From the NCBI GenBank assembly GCA_004764695.1, contig SMSO01000005.1:887501-951500 (forward strand): DNA of 64,000 nucleotides, in the 5' to 3' direction. The notes beneath the pieces are model-generated. The model was not told the origin of the DNA, ran no database searches, and saw nothing but the letters and a program-made list of their open reading frames with translations. Each line of letters starts with the position of its first letter. Position 1 is the stretch's first letter. The DNA comes from Schizochytrium sp. TIO01 (taxonomy: Eukaryota; Sar; Bigyra; Thraustochytrida; Thraustochytriidae). Below, one piece after another: positions 24,939 to 38,128 of the stretch. The translations under genes and the position numbers were made by a program.

Positions 24939-25929
24939 CCTGTCTTTGTGTTGGTGCTCGAAAGCTGTCCGATAAAAGTGCTTCTGCCTGAAGGAGTTCT
25001 GGATTTGCTGACGATCTCATTTCTTTGTTGCAAATTGCATTCTTTTTTATTCTTTTCAATTCCTTCTTTTAGCTTCTTTTCTCTTTTATTCATACAAAAA
25101 TATAACATGCCTACCGTATAACTAATATACACATGCTACAGCACTACACAAATGAAAGTAGTGTGTCTTTCTCACAAAAACAGATAAACATTATTTTAAA
25201 AAAATAAATTTTAAATAATAAAATAAATACAAATAAAAACAAAAAACAAAAAACAAAAAACAAAAACTTTCGTGTTAGAGCAATGCTTCTCGAGCGATCT
25301 CTGCCGCATAATTCCACGGCCCTTTGCCAGATCATCGCGTCTGCGATCTTAGCAGCTCGTCTTCAGGCATGCCTCAGTAAGGACCTGCACCCTGCTCCCC
25401 GTGCCTTCTAGACCTCCTCTGCGCTTCATAATTGCCGTTCACAGCGCTGCCCTGAAGATTCTTCCTCCCTCCTCGTTCTTCCCCTTATCGACCTTCTCTA
25501 CTCTGCCCCCATCCCCCTCAGCAGAACTTCCGTGGGCCCAAGCCGCCTCCTAACGTAAACCCTAGCCTTTCTTCAGCGAGCCCCGCGAGCACTTCGGACG
25601 CCCTGCTTCGATATTTATGATTACTGTTGAGTGTCTGTCCTCTTTCTAAGCTGGTGCTATTGTTTAGGCTATGTTTCCTCTTGTTTCTTGCCATGTTTGG
25701 AGGTTTGGTTTTGATTTTGAAATGGTTTCAAAGAGAAGTGAATACGTTATTTAGGCTGTGCTTGTTCATATTCCATTAGTATCCAGGCTGTCATGTTCAA
25801 TTTAAAACAGAAAAAAGAAAAAGAAAAAAAAGAAGTTAACTAAAAATGAATGTTTCTTCTTTCTAAGTTAAATATTTGAAGAAAAATAAAATAAAACCGG
25901 ATTGAATATTTATATATATATACATTTGT

Positions 25930-26014
25930 GAATGAGTAAATGAATAAATGAATAAATGAATAAATGAATAAATGAATAAATGAATAAATGAATAAATGAA
26001 TAAATGAATAAATG
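25930..26014. repeat. (AATAAATG)n octanucleotide array
   Basis: About ten near-perfect units of an octamer, best seen as alternating AATA and AATG tetramers. A second array of the same kind lies at 31038-31094. Confidence 0.95.
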
Positions 26015-26746
26015 ATTATGTAAAACCATCTCGCTCCCTTGCCGCTCCGCTGCTCCTGGTCCTGCTGCTGTTGCATCAGCAGCATCAGAAACGACGCAAA
26101 AGCAGAGACTGGCAGGCAGAGTGGCATCCCTGGAGCTCCTGCTCTGCGCCACGCTCCAGTCTCAAAAGCCAAAGCGTACACAGCACAGGGCATAGAAGCG
26201 AACGGGAGGTGGCCGCTGGATTCGTTTGATAACGCAAGCATGATCGCGCACACACGTGCTTCGCGCTTTGGCCCCCTCCCTGCTTAAGTTTGTATGAAAG
26301 TCTCAGGAGCAGCAGGTCATAATCTACCATACCCCCCTCTCATAATGACATCAGCACAAGATGCCATCCTTGCGGAAGCACGCGATTTTCACAGCACAGC
26401 ACAAGGCAGGTGGACAGGTTACTAGTAGGCCGAAGCTGTTTCTCTTCGCCTGCTCAGGAGGGTGCTCGCCCGCTCGCCCGCTCACTCACTCAGTCACCCA
26501 TACTAATTTATACACACACGCACACACACTCTCTCTTTCGCCGCTGCATTTCCTCGGCCTGCGAGGAGACGAGGAGACGCGCTGCACAATGACAACAACT
26601 ACGTCTGGAGCCCTGTTATCTATCGCTGCCAATCTTCAAGAAGCTTCATTTCTTTTCTCTCGTGTTCCTTGAAACCAAATCTTCGATGAGCTATATAAAC
26701 ACCGTCTTTTGATTTGACTCAGGTCTCATCGAAAACTTACATTCGT

Positions 26747-26771
26747 ACTGACTTACTTACTTACTTACTTC
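26747..26771. repeat. (CTTA)n microsatellite
   Basis: Five to six tandem tetramer units. Confidence 0.9.
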
Positions 26772-28073
26772 GAAACGATGCTACGTTGGAACAGTTTCCG
26801 TGAATGGGCTCACGCACGGAGCGTCTTTGAAGAGCCTCTCCCTACGCTTCGGCACTGCGTTTAATCAAGGACCAAACCTCGCCAGCTTGCACTCTGTTTG
26901 ATGTGCTGCTGATGTCTTGACAAAAAACGAATTGGCGCTCCAGATCAAGCACAGTCTTTCGGCTACAGGAATAATCACTCCAAGTCAGCAACAAAAGCTA
27001 GAAACCAAAAACTCAAGCAAGCAAGCAAGCAACAGCATTGCAGCATAATGGCCAAGAGCCAAGAAGAGCGAAGAACAATCGAAAGCGGAGTTTCAACTTC
27101 TCCGCGCTCACATGCTAACTAATACGGTGAGCTGCTGGCTAATCGCAGGCGCTGGCAAATCTACTCTACACATCCAAAAGAGAACACGTTCACGACGTAG
27201 ATTGTCAAGAAACGTTGAACCTCCGCACCGAGAAGAGATCAAATCAAGAAATGCGGAAAGAACTACAGCTACCTGATCTCCTGATTTGCTGAGCTGCAAT
27301 GCCGGTCGGAGAGCCAAGATTGCCAAGAAGAAGGTAGCCGAGTAGAGGTTGGTTATCCATCCTCTGCAGGCATTTGGGCAGGGAAGCTTCACTAGTTTGG
27401 CCGACCTGCCGCAGACTCGTGTCGCTCAAAGTGAGCGAGGCGAGCTCTGTTGGTTGCTTGTGAAGTCCAAGACAAAGCAGCCGCCAAATTGCCAAAGCGG
27501 CCAGTGAGTGAGCGCTCACGATGACTCGAAGTCCTGCAGCCCAGCTTTGGCGAGGGTCTGCGAGATGTGGCAAATGGTGGAGGGATTGCACACATTTGGG
27601 CAATCGATCGCTCACTCGTGGAATGAATACCAATCAGGAGGTAGGTAGTAGGTACCTACTGGAACGAGCTTGGGCCCAGAGCGCAGAAGCCTCCACACCG
27701 ACCGGATGATGATGCTGACCGTCGGCCTTTCGGGGAATCACAGCAAGAGCGGCAACCTCGAGGGATCATTCCATCCATCGAGCCCATGAAGATTGACTTC
27801 CAAAGCTCTCTTTGGTTCTGTGGCTTCGCGCCGAGAAAGAAATTGCACTAGGTAGCTAGTTACCCACTCGTCTCAGGCGGACGTCACCGGGTTCGCTGCC
27901 CAATGCGCACAACAATCAGCTAGAAAAACCTGCAAACCAGGCAAACAAATAAACGAATAAACAAACAAACAAACAAACAAACTCCTGCCGACTCACGGTA
28001 TTCAGAAAGTACGATGTGCAATGACTCTTCCAGAGATGGTGACCACGCACAAGGCAAAGCAAGTCTTCTGTTG

Positions 28074-28136
28074 ATCGATCAATCAATCAATCAATCAATC
28101 AATGCATGAATCAATGCATGAATCAATCAATCAACC
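28074..28136. repeat. (AATC)n microsatellite with ATGC variants
   Basis: AATC units interrupted twice by AATGCATG. Confidence 0.93.
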
Positions 28137-30440
28137 AATGAATATTCAGAATGCCAGCGTGGAGGATAGTAACCGAGGCTTTCTATGTACGTGTGATGCA
28201 TCCATCCAGGCATGTGGTCTCTACCTACATACAGCGCACCGTCCACCAAGTTGCGCCGTTATCTGTGAACCTCTCCTCCAAGTTCAAGTTCGCCATTACA
28301 GTCGTACAACAACAACAACAACACCAACAACAACACAAACTGCATTCCCACTCCACTCCAACTCGCTTCGAGACCACTTGAGATGGATGCATCACTCCTC
28401 CTTCTTTCGAAATCAAATCGAGACCCTCAGATGTGTATCTTCTATGCATACATAGCCCACTCTTCGCACACACAGCACAACACAACGCAATACAACACAA
28501 GACAACACACGCGGCAACAGCTAAGGAGCGCCTGGCGTACGTCAGCATCGATCGGCCCGCGTAATGTTGGTGTAAGTAAAGAAAGCGCCAATTTCTTCGA
28601 GCTCGGTGGCGCAGCAGGTTTTCACAAGCCACCCCCACTCCTCACCAAATAAAATAAACATCACGAGAAGCAAAAGCCTTCTCGTTATCGCCAGAGATGA
28701 TGAATGAGGTCGGTGGCGAACCTTGGAGGTAGTAGAAGCAAGGATCAGCAGAGGTGTGATGTTTTCTTTGTCGTCATGAAAATCCATCGAACTTACCAAT
28801 GATATGATGATACTGTGAGAAGAATGGCAAAGGAGGTAGGCGTAGTGGCTAAGTGTGAATGAATGCGTGAATGAATTGAGGATCGAAGAAGTCCTTCTGA
28901 TGCGATGTGTTGACTCATAGCTCTTCTTACATCGAGGATTGATTCCTTCCGCAGTCTTCGCGAAGAAGAAGAAGAACAACAACAACATCAAGAAGAAGAG
29001 GTCAGTCGGTCAGCCAGCCTGTCTGACTAGCCACCCACCCAGCCATCCAGCCAGCCAGCCAACTTGCTAATCGCATCCGTTGTTGCGGCGGCACTGAATG
29101 GTCGTCGTCTTCATCGACGCCAGGACCGAACATGGCTTCGACTGCTGTTGGGCAGCACAGGCGGCAGAAATCTAAAGAACCCACTAACTAAGCTGCAAGC
29201 AAATGCTGCTCACTCACAGGTCTGAACTGTACTTTTACAAATTATCTGTATTTCATAAATCATACCATCCATAAAAGTACAGAAAGAAAAGCACTTTGTT
29301 CGTGTGCATGCACTCTAAAGCGCTGTTGCTTGGCTTGCCCCGAATACCAAGGTCACCAGCCAGCTTGAAGCTGGAGAAGCGAGAAATACGAGGTCCGCCA
29401 CGCTAACTCCGCCCAAAGGAGCGTCTCAAATGCTTAAGCTAACTCAGAGCGCGGTATGATAGCAAGTTTTTACTTTATTTTTACTTATTATCTCTGTATT
29501 TAGCTTTTTCAAGATATAATGTTTTAAAATTGTAATTAACTAATTTTTTCAAATAGGAAAATCATTCCTTTTTTATTTTATTTTTTAAATGTATGTAACA
29601 AAATCCAGAAAAAGGTATGTATCATGTGATTGTGTGATGAGTAAGACAGAACACTACCAAAGTGCTAGTGACGAGGATGATTTGGTCTCAAGCAATGGCG
29701 CTCCAGTCGTCATCATACGCATACTACTCATCCTTGAAGCAGCCATACATGCATGCGTCGCGGTGTATTCTTTGCTATGTGGAAATGAATGCCTTGAGGC
29801 AAAGTAACGCCCACCTTGAAAAATATCTGCGACACACACGACTCCGCTGACCTGGATAAACTCAGGAACACCTGCATCGACTGTATCTAATTGAGTCCAA
29901 CTCGTTGCGGTTCTCGAGTGTTTGTCTCTTTGCAAGCTAAGAAGGGAGGTACCTCCAAATGGTGATGATCTTCGCCATCATCATCATCATCAACAATTCA
30001 ACACCATTTGGGGCACACCCGTCAGTGCACACCCAATATTGCGCAATGCTCAACAAGCTAAAACATTTGCAAAATATCTATCTTCAGCACGCTCGAGTCT
30101 GGCTGCCACAGCCTGGCATTGCCCTCACTCAGTCCCGCCGGCAGCTGCGCCATCTTCTCTCTTCCTCGTACCACCAAGGAAACCCCACAAGCCTGGGCTA
30201 CTGTTCAACCTGTTGTCGGCGATGCCGACGGCCTCGAGGTCTTCGAGAGCGGCGCCGACCTTATGCAGGCACTCTCTGAACCGTAGTATGCGACCATTGC
30301 GCAATCATCAGGTAGTCCTCTGAGGGGGGGCATTCCAAACCTTTATGCTGTGCAAAAGAAACCTCCAAGGCTCCTTTTTATCCATTTACTTTGATTTAAA
30401 ATAGTTTTTATTTTTTATTTTAAATAATTTATTATTAAAA

Positions 30441-30441
<1 letters not shown>

Positions 30442-30469
<28 letters not shown>
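30442..30469. repeat. Poly-A tract
   Basis: About 28 consecutive A residues after an AT-rich stretch. It could be the tail of an old retrocopied insertion, but no coding remnant was recognised beside it. Confidence 0.9.
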
Positions 30470-30471
<2 letters not shown>

Positions 30472-31037
30472 AATACATAATTATTGAAACGAAACTGAAG
30501 ATCAGGGAAAATGTGCCTCTGCGTGTTACTGCCTTGGCCATGACAGCTACGAAGAAAGCGTTTGCTCGTTCGTGTCTAAGCGTCAGGGTCACGGACCCGT
30601 ACCTATATTGTCGTCGAGGTTCTTTCGTTCGTGGCAGAACAGGAGCTGATAACAATGCTGAGAGAGACGGCACCAGCGAGGCTCTCACCCGAAGAAATTT
30701 GTTCGACAAGTTTTCCAATCTCATCATAGGTGGATAGATAGATACTGGTATCCTTTTTCTTTTTCTTTCCCTTCGGTGCCTGAAAGAAAGAAAGAAAGAA
30801 AGAATATTTATACTCGGAGAAGTAGATTATAAACCCAGCGCGAATAAATAACTGCTCGGCGACTATGCACAGACCAACCCGAAGAAGCGGCCCAGCCTCG
30901 CGCAAAAGTGACTTGCGACGTAGGCGGTTCCCTCCATATAACGCTGCTGCACCAGCCACCTTCAACTCAGCTTAAAGTTGGCTGGTCGTCTCACTGTTTC
31001 TTCGAAGACCTTTTACAAACACAAATAAACGAATGAC

Positions 31038-31094
31038 TAAATGAGCAAATGAACAAATGAATAAATGAATAAATGAATAAATGAATAAATGAAT
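31038..31094. repeat. (AATAAATG)n octanucleotide array
   Basis: The same octamer as at 25930-26014, with fewer and less regular units. Confidence 0.92.
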
Positions 31095-31346
31095 AGCCAC
31101 CAACCTAACACTAAGTGCAGTTGAAAGCTTAGACTGCTTTCTTCCTCAAGTCCGAAGCTCGAAGGATCTACGTTTCTTTCTGCAGGCCCCATGCCCAAAT
31201 CAGAGCTTATGCACAACTCCCTCGAGTTTGTTTACGCACAAGTCGCAGATACCTAGCTAGATACACGCATCGACATCTGCAAGAGATATCGAGATTCATA
31301 TGATGCTGTAGTATCTTTTTTCTTCGGAGTTCGATCATTCGTTCCC

Positions 31347-31377
<31 letters not shown>

Positions 31378-31379
31378 TT
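31347..31379. repeat. (TTTA)n microsatellite
   Basis: Eight perfect tetramer units, then two ATTC units. Confidence 0.93.
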
Positions 31380-31478
31380 CATTCATCCATTTCTTTATCT
31401 CTTCCTTTCTCTTCTCTTCTGATCGTCAAATTAACCAAATCAATCGCTTCGATGGTTTTCACTCCCTGAGGTGATTGA

Positions 31479-31907
31479 CAAAGCAGCTCTTCCGACTGCG
31501 CCATTCTGCCTCGCTTTGCGGCGTTACGCCAGGCCTATGGAGTTGAAACCGACTCCGGCTTTCACCCTCTCACTCAGCTGGGGAGGTTGAAGCCCCAGTA
31601 GTCCGTTGCGATGGAGGATTTGGAGCGCAGGTGGCACCATTTCCAACGCCTAAGCACAGTAGCTGGCAAGCTCTCTATAAAAGACCTCTCCAGCTCGATC
31701 CGTAAGACCCGGTTGCAATATCAACGCCAGCTAAATGAAGCATCCTCTGTCGCCTACGTACGCTAAGAGCTGACTCGGGCTTGTTGTCTTCTGGCCGAAG
31801 CCCGCTGGATGGAGTTCCCACGGACGACCTCTCAGAGGGTTCCAACTCCACGATGGATGGAAGCTCATGGATGGACAGAGGCTGAGAAAACCCGGACAGT
31901 CTCGTAG
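31479..31907 (+). pseudogene. Possible decayed coding relic, unrecognised
   Basis: One frame stays open for 143 codons with only two internal stops, a TAG just before an ATG at 31611 and a TAA about 50 codons later. The segment after the ATG reads like a charged helical protein (ERRW, RKTRLQYQRQ) and continues beyond the TAA with several tryptophans. Local GC is higher than in the surroundings, which lowers chance stops, so this is weak evidence. No family is recognised. Confidence 0.22.
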
Positions 31908-34551
31908 CTTCTGTTTTCTCTACGTTCCCTGCCTGACCTCCTCTGCCAAGCTTCTTGAATACATAGTTCTTGCCCGCACACCCTTGCAGCTTTCCATTTT
32001 GCTTGTAGATTAGCTTGTTAACGAATGGGCTTGTAAATTAGATTTTTGAGCAAAACAGCTATCTTCAAAAGAAAGACATCTTAGCAAATTGTTCTGATTA
32101 AATGTACTATACCATTTCAATTCCTCTATAACTATTCCCCGCAAGGATCCTCCTAGCCTAGTCCCAACACAAACATTAAAGTATGCGCATAACACATGGA
32201 TGGTGTTAACTTCATGTGAGAGTCATGAGATAGGACTTACATTTGCACCTCTGGAACCAAAGGATAAACTTACCGAGGCCCTGCACGTGCCCGAAGACGC
32301 TCAGAGACCATGAATCACTGCAAGTAACCTGCATTTGTAATCTGACTTAAACGAAATGAAGAATATTAGTAAAGTGATTATTTCCATTGAAGCTGTGAGA
32401 CTATATAGACATTAGATGATCATGAATCTGGGAGAGCGGTACACTCACAAAAAGAGGTGAAACTGTAAAGTATGGGGAAAAGAATAGAGGTGTAGTTTTT
32501 TACAATAGCCAGCATTCTACAAATTTCTGAAGTGAACGACAACGATTGGTTTGAAAGTGGTAACTCAGATAGACATCTTTGCTCCAGTGGATAATGTTTG
32601 CCAAATACTCTTCTATAAAACATATTTTGATTTTTACCACTTTGCTTTGTTTCTGCATGAAAAGCACTTTGTTCATTTTTTAAATAGACTGAGCGTAGTT
32701 CGGCAGATACGCATTGACATGGATTACAAAAAAGGTGTTCTGTCTGGAGCAGTTCCAAGCTCTATAAGAGTACAAAAGTGCAATGAGCAGTACGGCACGT
32801 GTCTCAAAGCAATGGATCTATTTGTAAACAAGTTTAATGTTTTTTGTTCAACTCCAAAGCACCAGTTTTATTCCCTTTCCAGCCCCGGCATCAAACCTAA
32901 TAGTAGTCATTTACTGAACAACTAGCCAGCTTAATGGTCAAAGTTGGGTATTTTCAACCTTGTTCTCTGTAGAAAAACCTTCAACTCATACATCAACCAT
33001 GCAGCCTGGGTGACACAAGGTCGCAGAGAAGCCCCTCCTTCCATACGCGAAGCCAGCCCAAAGACAAGCCCTTTTCAGCTTTTTCTTATAATTTCCCAGG
33101 ATCATCCTGCCAGATCTTTCTAGTGTTGTGTACTCTTTATAACAAATAACACCTTTACTGAAAAAAAAAATCTTTCCGCAAATAAAAGCAAAGTAGCACA
33201 TCACGTGAGGACCCCCATTAACCGCGTCTGATATATCAGCTGACTGTCTGTCGCTGCCTGTGTCTACCATCCCTCGTGGCTTTTCTTGTGGCTTTCTAGG
33301 TAGGATTGCTCTTGCCCCCTGCAAGTCTCTTTTGCCCCCCGCCTCTCACAAGGTTTCCCCCAAAGACGCCGAAGGGTTACTAGGCCGACTATTAAGTTTC
33401 CCTTATGAGGCACCTGCCTTTCTCATTGGCGTCTCCCTTTCACTCCTCAAACTTCTGCTCGTCTTGGAGGTCTCTATAAGCCAGTCAGGTAAGCAATAGC
33501 TCGGGGCGTTTAAGACGCGTGCTGCTGCTAAGGTCTGGGTTCGAGAGGGATTAAAGACCTTTGCAGATTGTGAAGGCTGTATGGGAGAGGCCTTGCAAGT
33601 TGAAGGCATCATGCTTGTAGAAATGGAGAACTACGACCTTGTTGGGCAAATATCTCAAGAAGAAGAAGAAGAAAAAAAAGCACCGAGGAAAACACAGAGA
33701 TGGCACAAGATGTTGTGCAGATGACGGCTTTAAAGGCAAGCAGGGTCGGGCTATTATACGAACACTTCATTCGACGTTTAAGTAGGCGGCACCGAAAAAG
33801 GATAGCCAGACCACACCAATGAATGTGCACTTGCTCCCGCCGTGAAATAGTTTGACCAGACTTGCAAATCTGTCTAGAAGTGTACAATGTCTACCCTTCT
33901 AACTAGTTTGAGGTCGTTTTGCCATATTAAGACGTAGGTTGTCTGCCTCTAGAGTTAGGAATCTTTCCAGAAGTAATAAATGTGATCTCATCAGCGTCAG
34001 TGCATATTGGAAAAGTAGTGCATACTACCTTCATAGCACTCAGCACGAGTTGGATATCATCAACTCTAGTTATGCGCCAGGGTTAAATATTATACTACTG
34101 TCTGGTCCAAGTTGGAAACCAGCTCAGAATTGAAAACCGTAATTTCCTACAACACGTGTAAAATCAGCAAACGGCAAAAAAAAAACTAGATTTGAGGAGT
34201 GGAAAAAGTAGAGACAGTAGAAATATAAGAACAAGTGCACACATACCAAATGTATATATCAGGATGTGAAATCATGAATGAGAAAAACAGCGAACACTAA
34301 TAAGTAAAACTAAACTTACGGAGTCCATGCCATCGCACGCACCACGCGCTTACGTATATATAAAAAAGGTTGTGGTTGATTGTTTATTGTGTAAAACGAA
34401 AGGGGATTATGGGTGTGTCAGCATGATATGCTAAACAGAGACGAAGTTTGATTGATTGAACTCAGTCAAATTTCGAAAAGTATATTTGTTTGGAACGTGT
34501 TGAAGAGATGTTGAGGAAATTGGTACGGAAGCAAGACAGGGTGAAGTGGAT

Positions 34552-35943
34552 TTAGTTGCCCATCCAGGAGGTCTTGCGGAAGTTCTCGCCGGCGTAGGTG
34601 CACTTGCCCTTGAGCTCCTCCTCAATGCGGAGGAGCTGGTTGTACTTGGCGTTACGGTCAGAGCGGGCCGGGGCACCAGTCTTGATCTGGCCGGTGCAGA
34701 GACCAACGGCAAGGTCAGCGATGGTGGAGTCCTCGGTCTCACCAGAGCGGTGGGAGGTCATGACACCCCATCCGGCCTGCTTGGCCATCTTGACGGCCTC
34801 AATAGACTCAGAGATGGAGCCAATCTGGTTGACCTTGAGGAGAAGAGCGTTACAGGACTTCTCGGCAATGGCCTTCTTGATCTTCTCCGGGTTGGTGCAG
34901 AGCAAGTCATCACCAACGATCTGGAGCTCCGGCATGGAGGCGGTGGCCTTGGCCCAGTCAGCCCAGGCATCCTGGTCCATCGGGTCCTCGATGGTCATGA
35001 TGGGGAAGTTGTCCGCGAGGTCGCGGTAGTACTCAATGAGCTTCTCGGCGCTGAGAACGTTGGCCGGGTTCTTGTTCTCGTTGAAGTGGTCGAGATCGTA
35101 GCAGCCCTTGTTGGCGCCCTCGGGGACGTAGAACTCGGAAGAGGCAACGTCAAGACCAACCTTGACGCGGCCAGCGTATCCTGCCTTGTCGACGGCCTCC
35201 ATGAGGAGCTCAAGGCCCTCCTTGGCGTCACACGGGGGTCCGAAGCCACCCTCGTCACCGATGAGAGTGGCATCACCACCGTACTTGGCCTTGATGACCT
35301 TCTTGAGGTTGTGGTAGCACTCAGAGCCGATCTGGACGGCCTCGGAGTAGGTGGAGGCACCGGTGGGGATCATGAAGAACTCCTGGAAGGCGAGGGGGTT
35401 GCCAGCGTGGGATCCACCGTTGATCACGTTAAGCATGATGGTGGGCATGACGAACTCCTTCTGGGTGTTGCCGGCAAGGTCAGCGAAGTGCTGGTAGAGG
35501 GGCACCTTCTTGGCAGCGGCACCGGCCTTGGCAGCAGCCATGGAGACGGCGAGGATGGCGTTGGCTCCAAGGCGACCCTTGTTCTTGGTACCGTCGAGGG
35601 CAATCATGACCTCGTCGATCTTGGCCTGGTTGGTGACGTCGAGGCCCTTAACCTTCTCAGCGATCTCGGTGTTGGCGTTCTTGACAGCGTTGAGAACACC
35701 CTTACCCATGTAGCGCTTGCCACCATCACGGAGCTCGACGGCCTCGTGGATACCGGTGGATGCACCACTGGGGACCATGGCGCGGAAGAGACCATCCTCG
35801 GTGGTGAGGTCGACCTCGACGGTGGGGTTACCGCGGGAGTCGAGCACCTCACGGGCGTGGACACCGGTGATGGTGGAGGCCTGGCGGGCAGAGTTGGCCG
35901 CAGCCGTCATGGCACGGCGGCTCACAACCTGGGGAGCGAACAT
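34552..35943 (-). CDS. Enolase with mitochondrial-type leader
   Basis: Phosphopyruvate hydratase (2-phosphoglycerate to phosphoenolpyruvate plus water), the penultimate step of glycolysis. The 463-residue protein has all key residues. The S-G-A-S-T loop is at 59-63 and E231 lies in GDEGG. The Mg ligands are D265, E319 and D345. The catalytic lysine is K370 in LLLKVNQIG, and the SHRSGETED loop starts at S397. The enolase core begins at about residue 23 ([18 protein letters not shown]), whereas cytosolic enolases start almost directly with it. The extra N-terminus contains four arginines, several alanines and serines and no acidic residue, typical of a mitochondrial presequence. Lower-half glycolysis in mitochondria is established for stramenopiles. 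Codons are strongly G/C-ending, as expected for an abundant enzyme. The ATG at 35943 is the first in the frame; an internal ATG at residue 12 could give a shorter form. No intron is needed. Confidence 0.97.
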   Translation of the reverse strand: MFAPQVVSRRAMTAAANSARQASTITGVHAREVLDSRGNPTVEVDLTTEDGLFRAMVPSGASTGIHEAVELRDGGKRYMGKGVLNAVKNANTEIAEKVKGLDVTNQAKIDEVMIALDGTKNKGRLGANAILAVSMAAAKAGAAAKKVPLYQHFADLAGNTQKEFVMPTIMLNVINGGSHAGNPLAFQEFFMIPTGASTYSEAVQIGSECYHNLKKVIKAKYGGDATLIGDEGGFGPPCDAKEGLELLMEAVDKAGYAGRVKVGLDVASSEFYVPEGANKGCYDLDHFNENKNPANVLSAEKLIEYYRDLADNFPIMTIEDPMDQDAWADWAKATASMPELQIVGDDLLCTNPEKIKKAIAEKSCNALLLKVNQIGSISESIEAVKMAKQAGWGVMTSHRSGETEDSTIADLAVGLCTGQIKTGAPARSDRNAKYNQLLRIEEELKGKCTYAGENFRKTSWMGN

Positions 35944-36143
35944 TTTGTTTTGGTTTTAACAAGAAGCTACGGCTGGATCTGCATAATCATAATTATCATG
36001 ACGAGGGGCGCGACCGCAAGCCAGTTGATGTTCCCATTATTTTCGTGCAGCACAGCCAAAAGCATTGCGTACCGTGGGCACCAGAAACGACGGGACCAAT
36101 TTCCCATGTTTTCAGAAAGATCAAGCCAGACAGGCAACAGCAA

Positions 36144-36176
36144 AGCAGGCAGGCAGGCAGGCAGGCAAGCAAGCGT
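36144..36176. repeat. (GGCA)n microsatellite
   Basis: About seven tetramer units with AGCA variants at the ends. It lies in the presumed promoter region of enolase, about 200 bases upstream of its ATG. Confidence 0.85.
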
Positions 36177-37401
36177 CATAAAACGAAATACAGCAAATCA
36201 CATCAACATACAACAATGAACCTAACGTCAGTCTCTCCTGTTTCCTTTCTTCTGCAACACGCGCATGTACAGCGCCATGCCCCAGGCGACCTCTTCCCTC
36301 CTTCCTCCCTGCTGCAGCGTCTGGTCTTCGCGGCATCCATTCTTCCGTTTGCATGAATGTAATGCACAATCCATGTGGTTGTTTGTTACCACAAATCAGC
36401 CATGAATGAATAGCAAAACAGGCAAATCGTACCAAACGACTAGACGACAACAAGACGCCAGGATATGAGAACAAGAATGCAGCTCCACGCCTGGCGAGCA
36501 GACACGAAGGCGCAGGGCCGCAAGTGGCTTTACCAGCGCCGGCACCGCACCTGTGATAGCCACAGGGCGCAGCGTTCGCCACGCCGTATGGCAGGACCGC
36601 AGCCGAGGCAAGCGTCCGCGACGTACCGATCGAGTGATCTATCTTTTGGATTTGCTGCGCTCCTCGCCTTCCTCTCGATTGCTGGAAAGGATTTCCTTTA
36701 ATTCTTTTATTAAACAGCCTCACTATATATATATATACTCTACTACATGGTGTCCTATTATACTCTAGCCTATTTATTTCATTTATTTCAATTTTTTAAA
36801 ATAATTTTATTTTATTCTCAAATACTATGAAGGGAAGAAATACACGTGAACCATTTCTCGCCGTCCTTTCAGGCACAGAGATAAACCAATATCCAACTTG
36901 GAACACACGTAAGTACTGCTACTGGGCAAACTTAAAAGCAGTCTTTTCTCGAGAAAAAAGCAAGTTTTCAATTTAACGATAACCTACTGGATCCCTAAGT
37001 ACTGCCTAGGCAGGTAGCAGCTCTTAACTTGGAGAAGTAAACATTTTCACTCCACATTGATTTATTTTAAAACTAGCTAGTAGGTAAAAAATAAATTGCT
37101 CATCTTGCGTCTCATCAGCCCAGCCCAGCCAGATTCTCGCCAGCCGGCTGCCAATCGCTTCAAGAGACCAGGCCGCGAGCCCCAGGCCTCCTCCAAGCCG
37201 GCCTCTGCCCTGCGCTAACCTCTCCGCTCGCCTGCTGCGGGTCGGCCTTCATCGCCAAGCGTTCCTTTTCCTTTCTGTCTTGTTCTTCTTCTTCTTCTTT
37301 CCCTCAAAGTTTGTCCACTTTGGGCAGACCTGTTACTCTCTAGAGGGGACATGAGGCTCTTGTTCCTCCTCTCATCATTCATTCATTTCTCTCATCGATT
37401 G

Positions 37402-37446
37402 GTTGATTGATTGATTGATTGATTCATTCATTCATTCATTCATTCA
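37402..37446. repeat. (GATT)n and (CATT)n compound microsatellite
   Basis: A GATT array changes directly into a CATT array around 37424. Confidence 0.93.
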
Positions 37447-37638
37447 CTGTTTCACATCTCGAGGCTGTCATCGAGGGCCAGGTACGAGAAGCGCCCACGG
37501 CAGAGCCGCGCCATGGCGGCAGTCTGAGCTCAAGTGAAGCCTCGGCGAGTCGAAAGGAGCGCTTCATTCAGCCCGACGGAACGTGCAACGACTGTATGGA
37601 TGACGATCTTCTGCAGGTTCTTCGCCTCCGCTCCCTCC

Positions 37639-37669
<31 letters not shown>

Positions 37670-37677
37670 ACTAACTA
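37639..37677. repeat. (AACT)n microsatellite
   Basis: About nine units with one ATAACT interruption. Confidence 0.92.
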
Positions 37678-37803
37678 CCAGGTCGCTAAGCGCTCGGTAG
37701 ATAGACACAGAGAAAGGGAGATAGATAAAAGGCACGCACACAGGAAGACAGAAGAAGACAAAACACTAAGATCAGCCAGTTAGGTAGGTGGAGCGATGGT
37801 CTT

Positions 37804-37972
37804 CAATCAATCCATCCATCAATCAATCCATCAATCAATCAATACATCAATCAATCAATACATCAATCAACCAATACATCAATACATCAATACATCAATA
37901 CATCAAACAATCAATCAATCAAAATCAGAATGAATCAATCAATCAATACATCAATAAAAATCAATCAATCGT
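37804..37972. repeat. (AATC)/(ATAC ATC) mixed microsatellite
   Basis: About 170 bases of AATC tetramers with regularly inserted CATC and ATACATC variants, giving several higher-order sub-patterns. Confidence 0.93.
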
Positions 37973-38094
37973 GCAATTATCGTCATCTAGTTAGCGCGGT
38001 TTCGCTACTTGAGCATCATCGTCACTGTCTCCAGCATCATCGTCATCGCTGGCATGTATGTGGAAGGAAATGTGTTTATGGATGTGATTTTGGA

Positions 38095-38128
38095 TGCATG
38101 TATGCATGTATGTATGTATGTATGTATG
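38095..38128. repeat. (TGTA)n microsatellite
   Basis: About eight tetramer units with GCAT variants on the left. Confidence 0.9.

Larger units (their letters stand above)
24939..34300. other. Gene-free, microsatellite-rich stretch
   Basis: No convincing gene apart from one weak relic at 31479-31907. TATA-like strings occur at about 26692-26699 and 31674-31680 but no coding frame follows either. Simple repeats are listed separately. Patches of higher GC without long frames alternate with AT-rich patches. Confidence 0.5.

Noticed and set aside
24114-25121. A 335-codon plus-strand frame
   Set aside because: Antisense shadow of the membrane-protein gene; the translation is Gly/Val-rich with no membrane or domain pattern.
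33500-33560. A GGGTTCGAG word resembling a tRNA B box
   Set aside because: No cloverleaf or A box at the required distance; no tRNA was found on either strand.
34546-36219. A 557-codon plus-strand frame
   Set aside because: It is the antisense shadow of enolase, kept open by the G/C-ending codons of the true gene.
36121-36723. A 200-codon minus-strand frame upstream of enolase
   Set aside because: Composition is irregular, it reads through the GGCA array, and no family or domain is recognisable.
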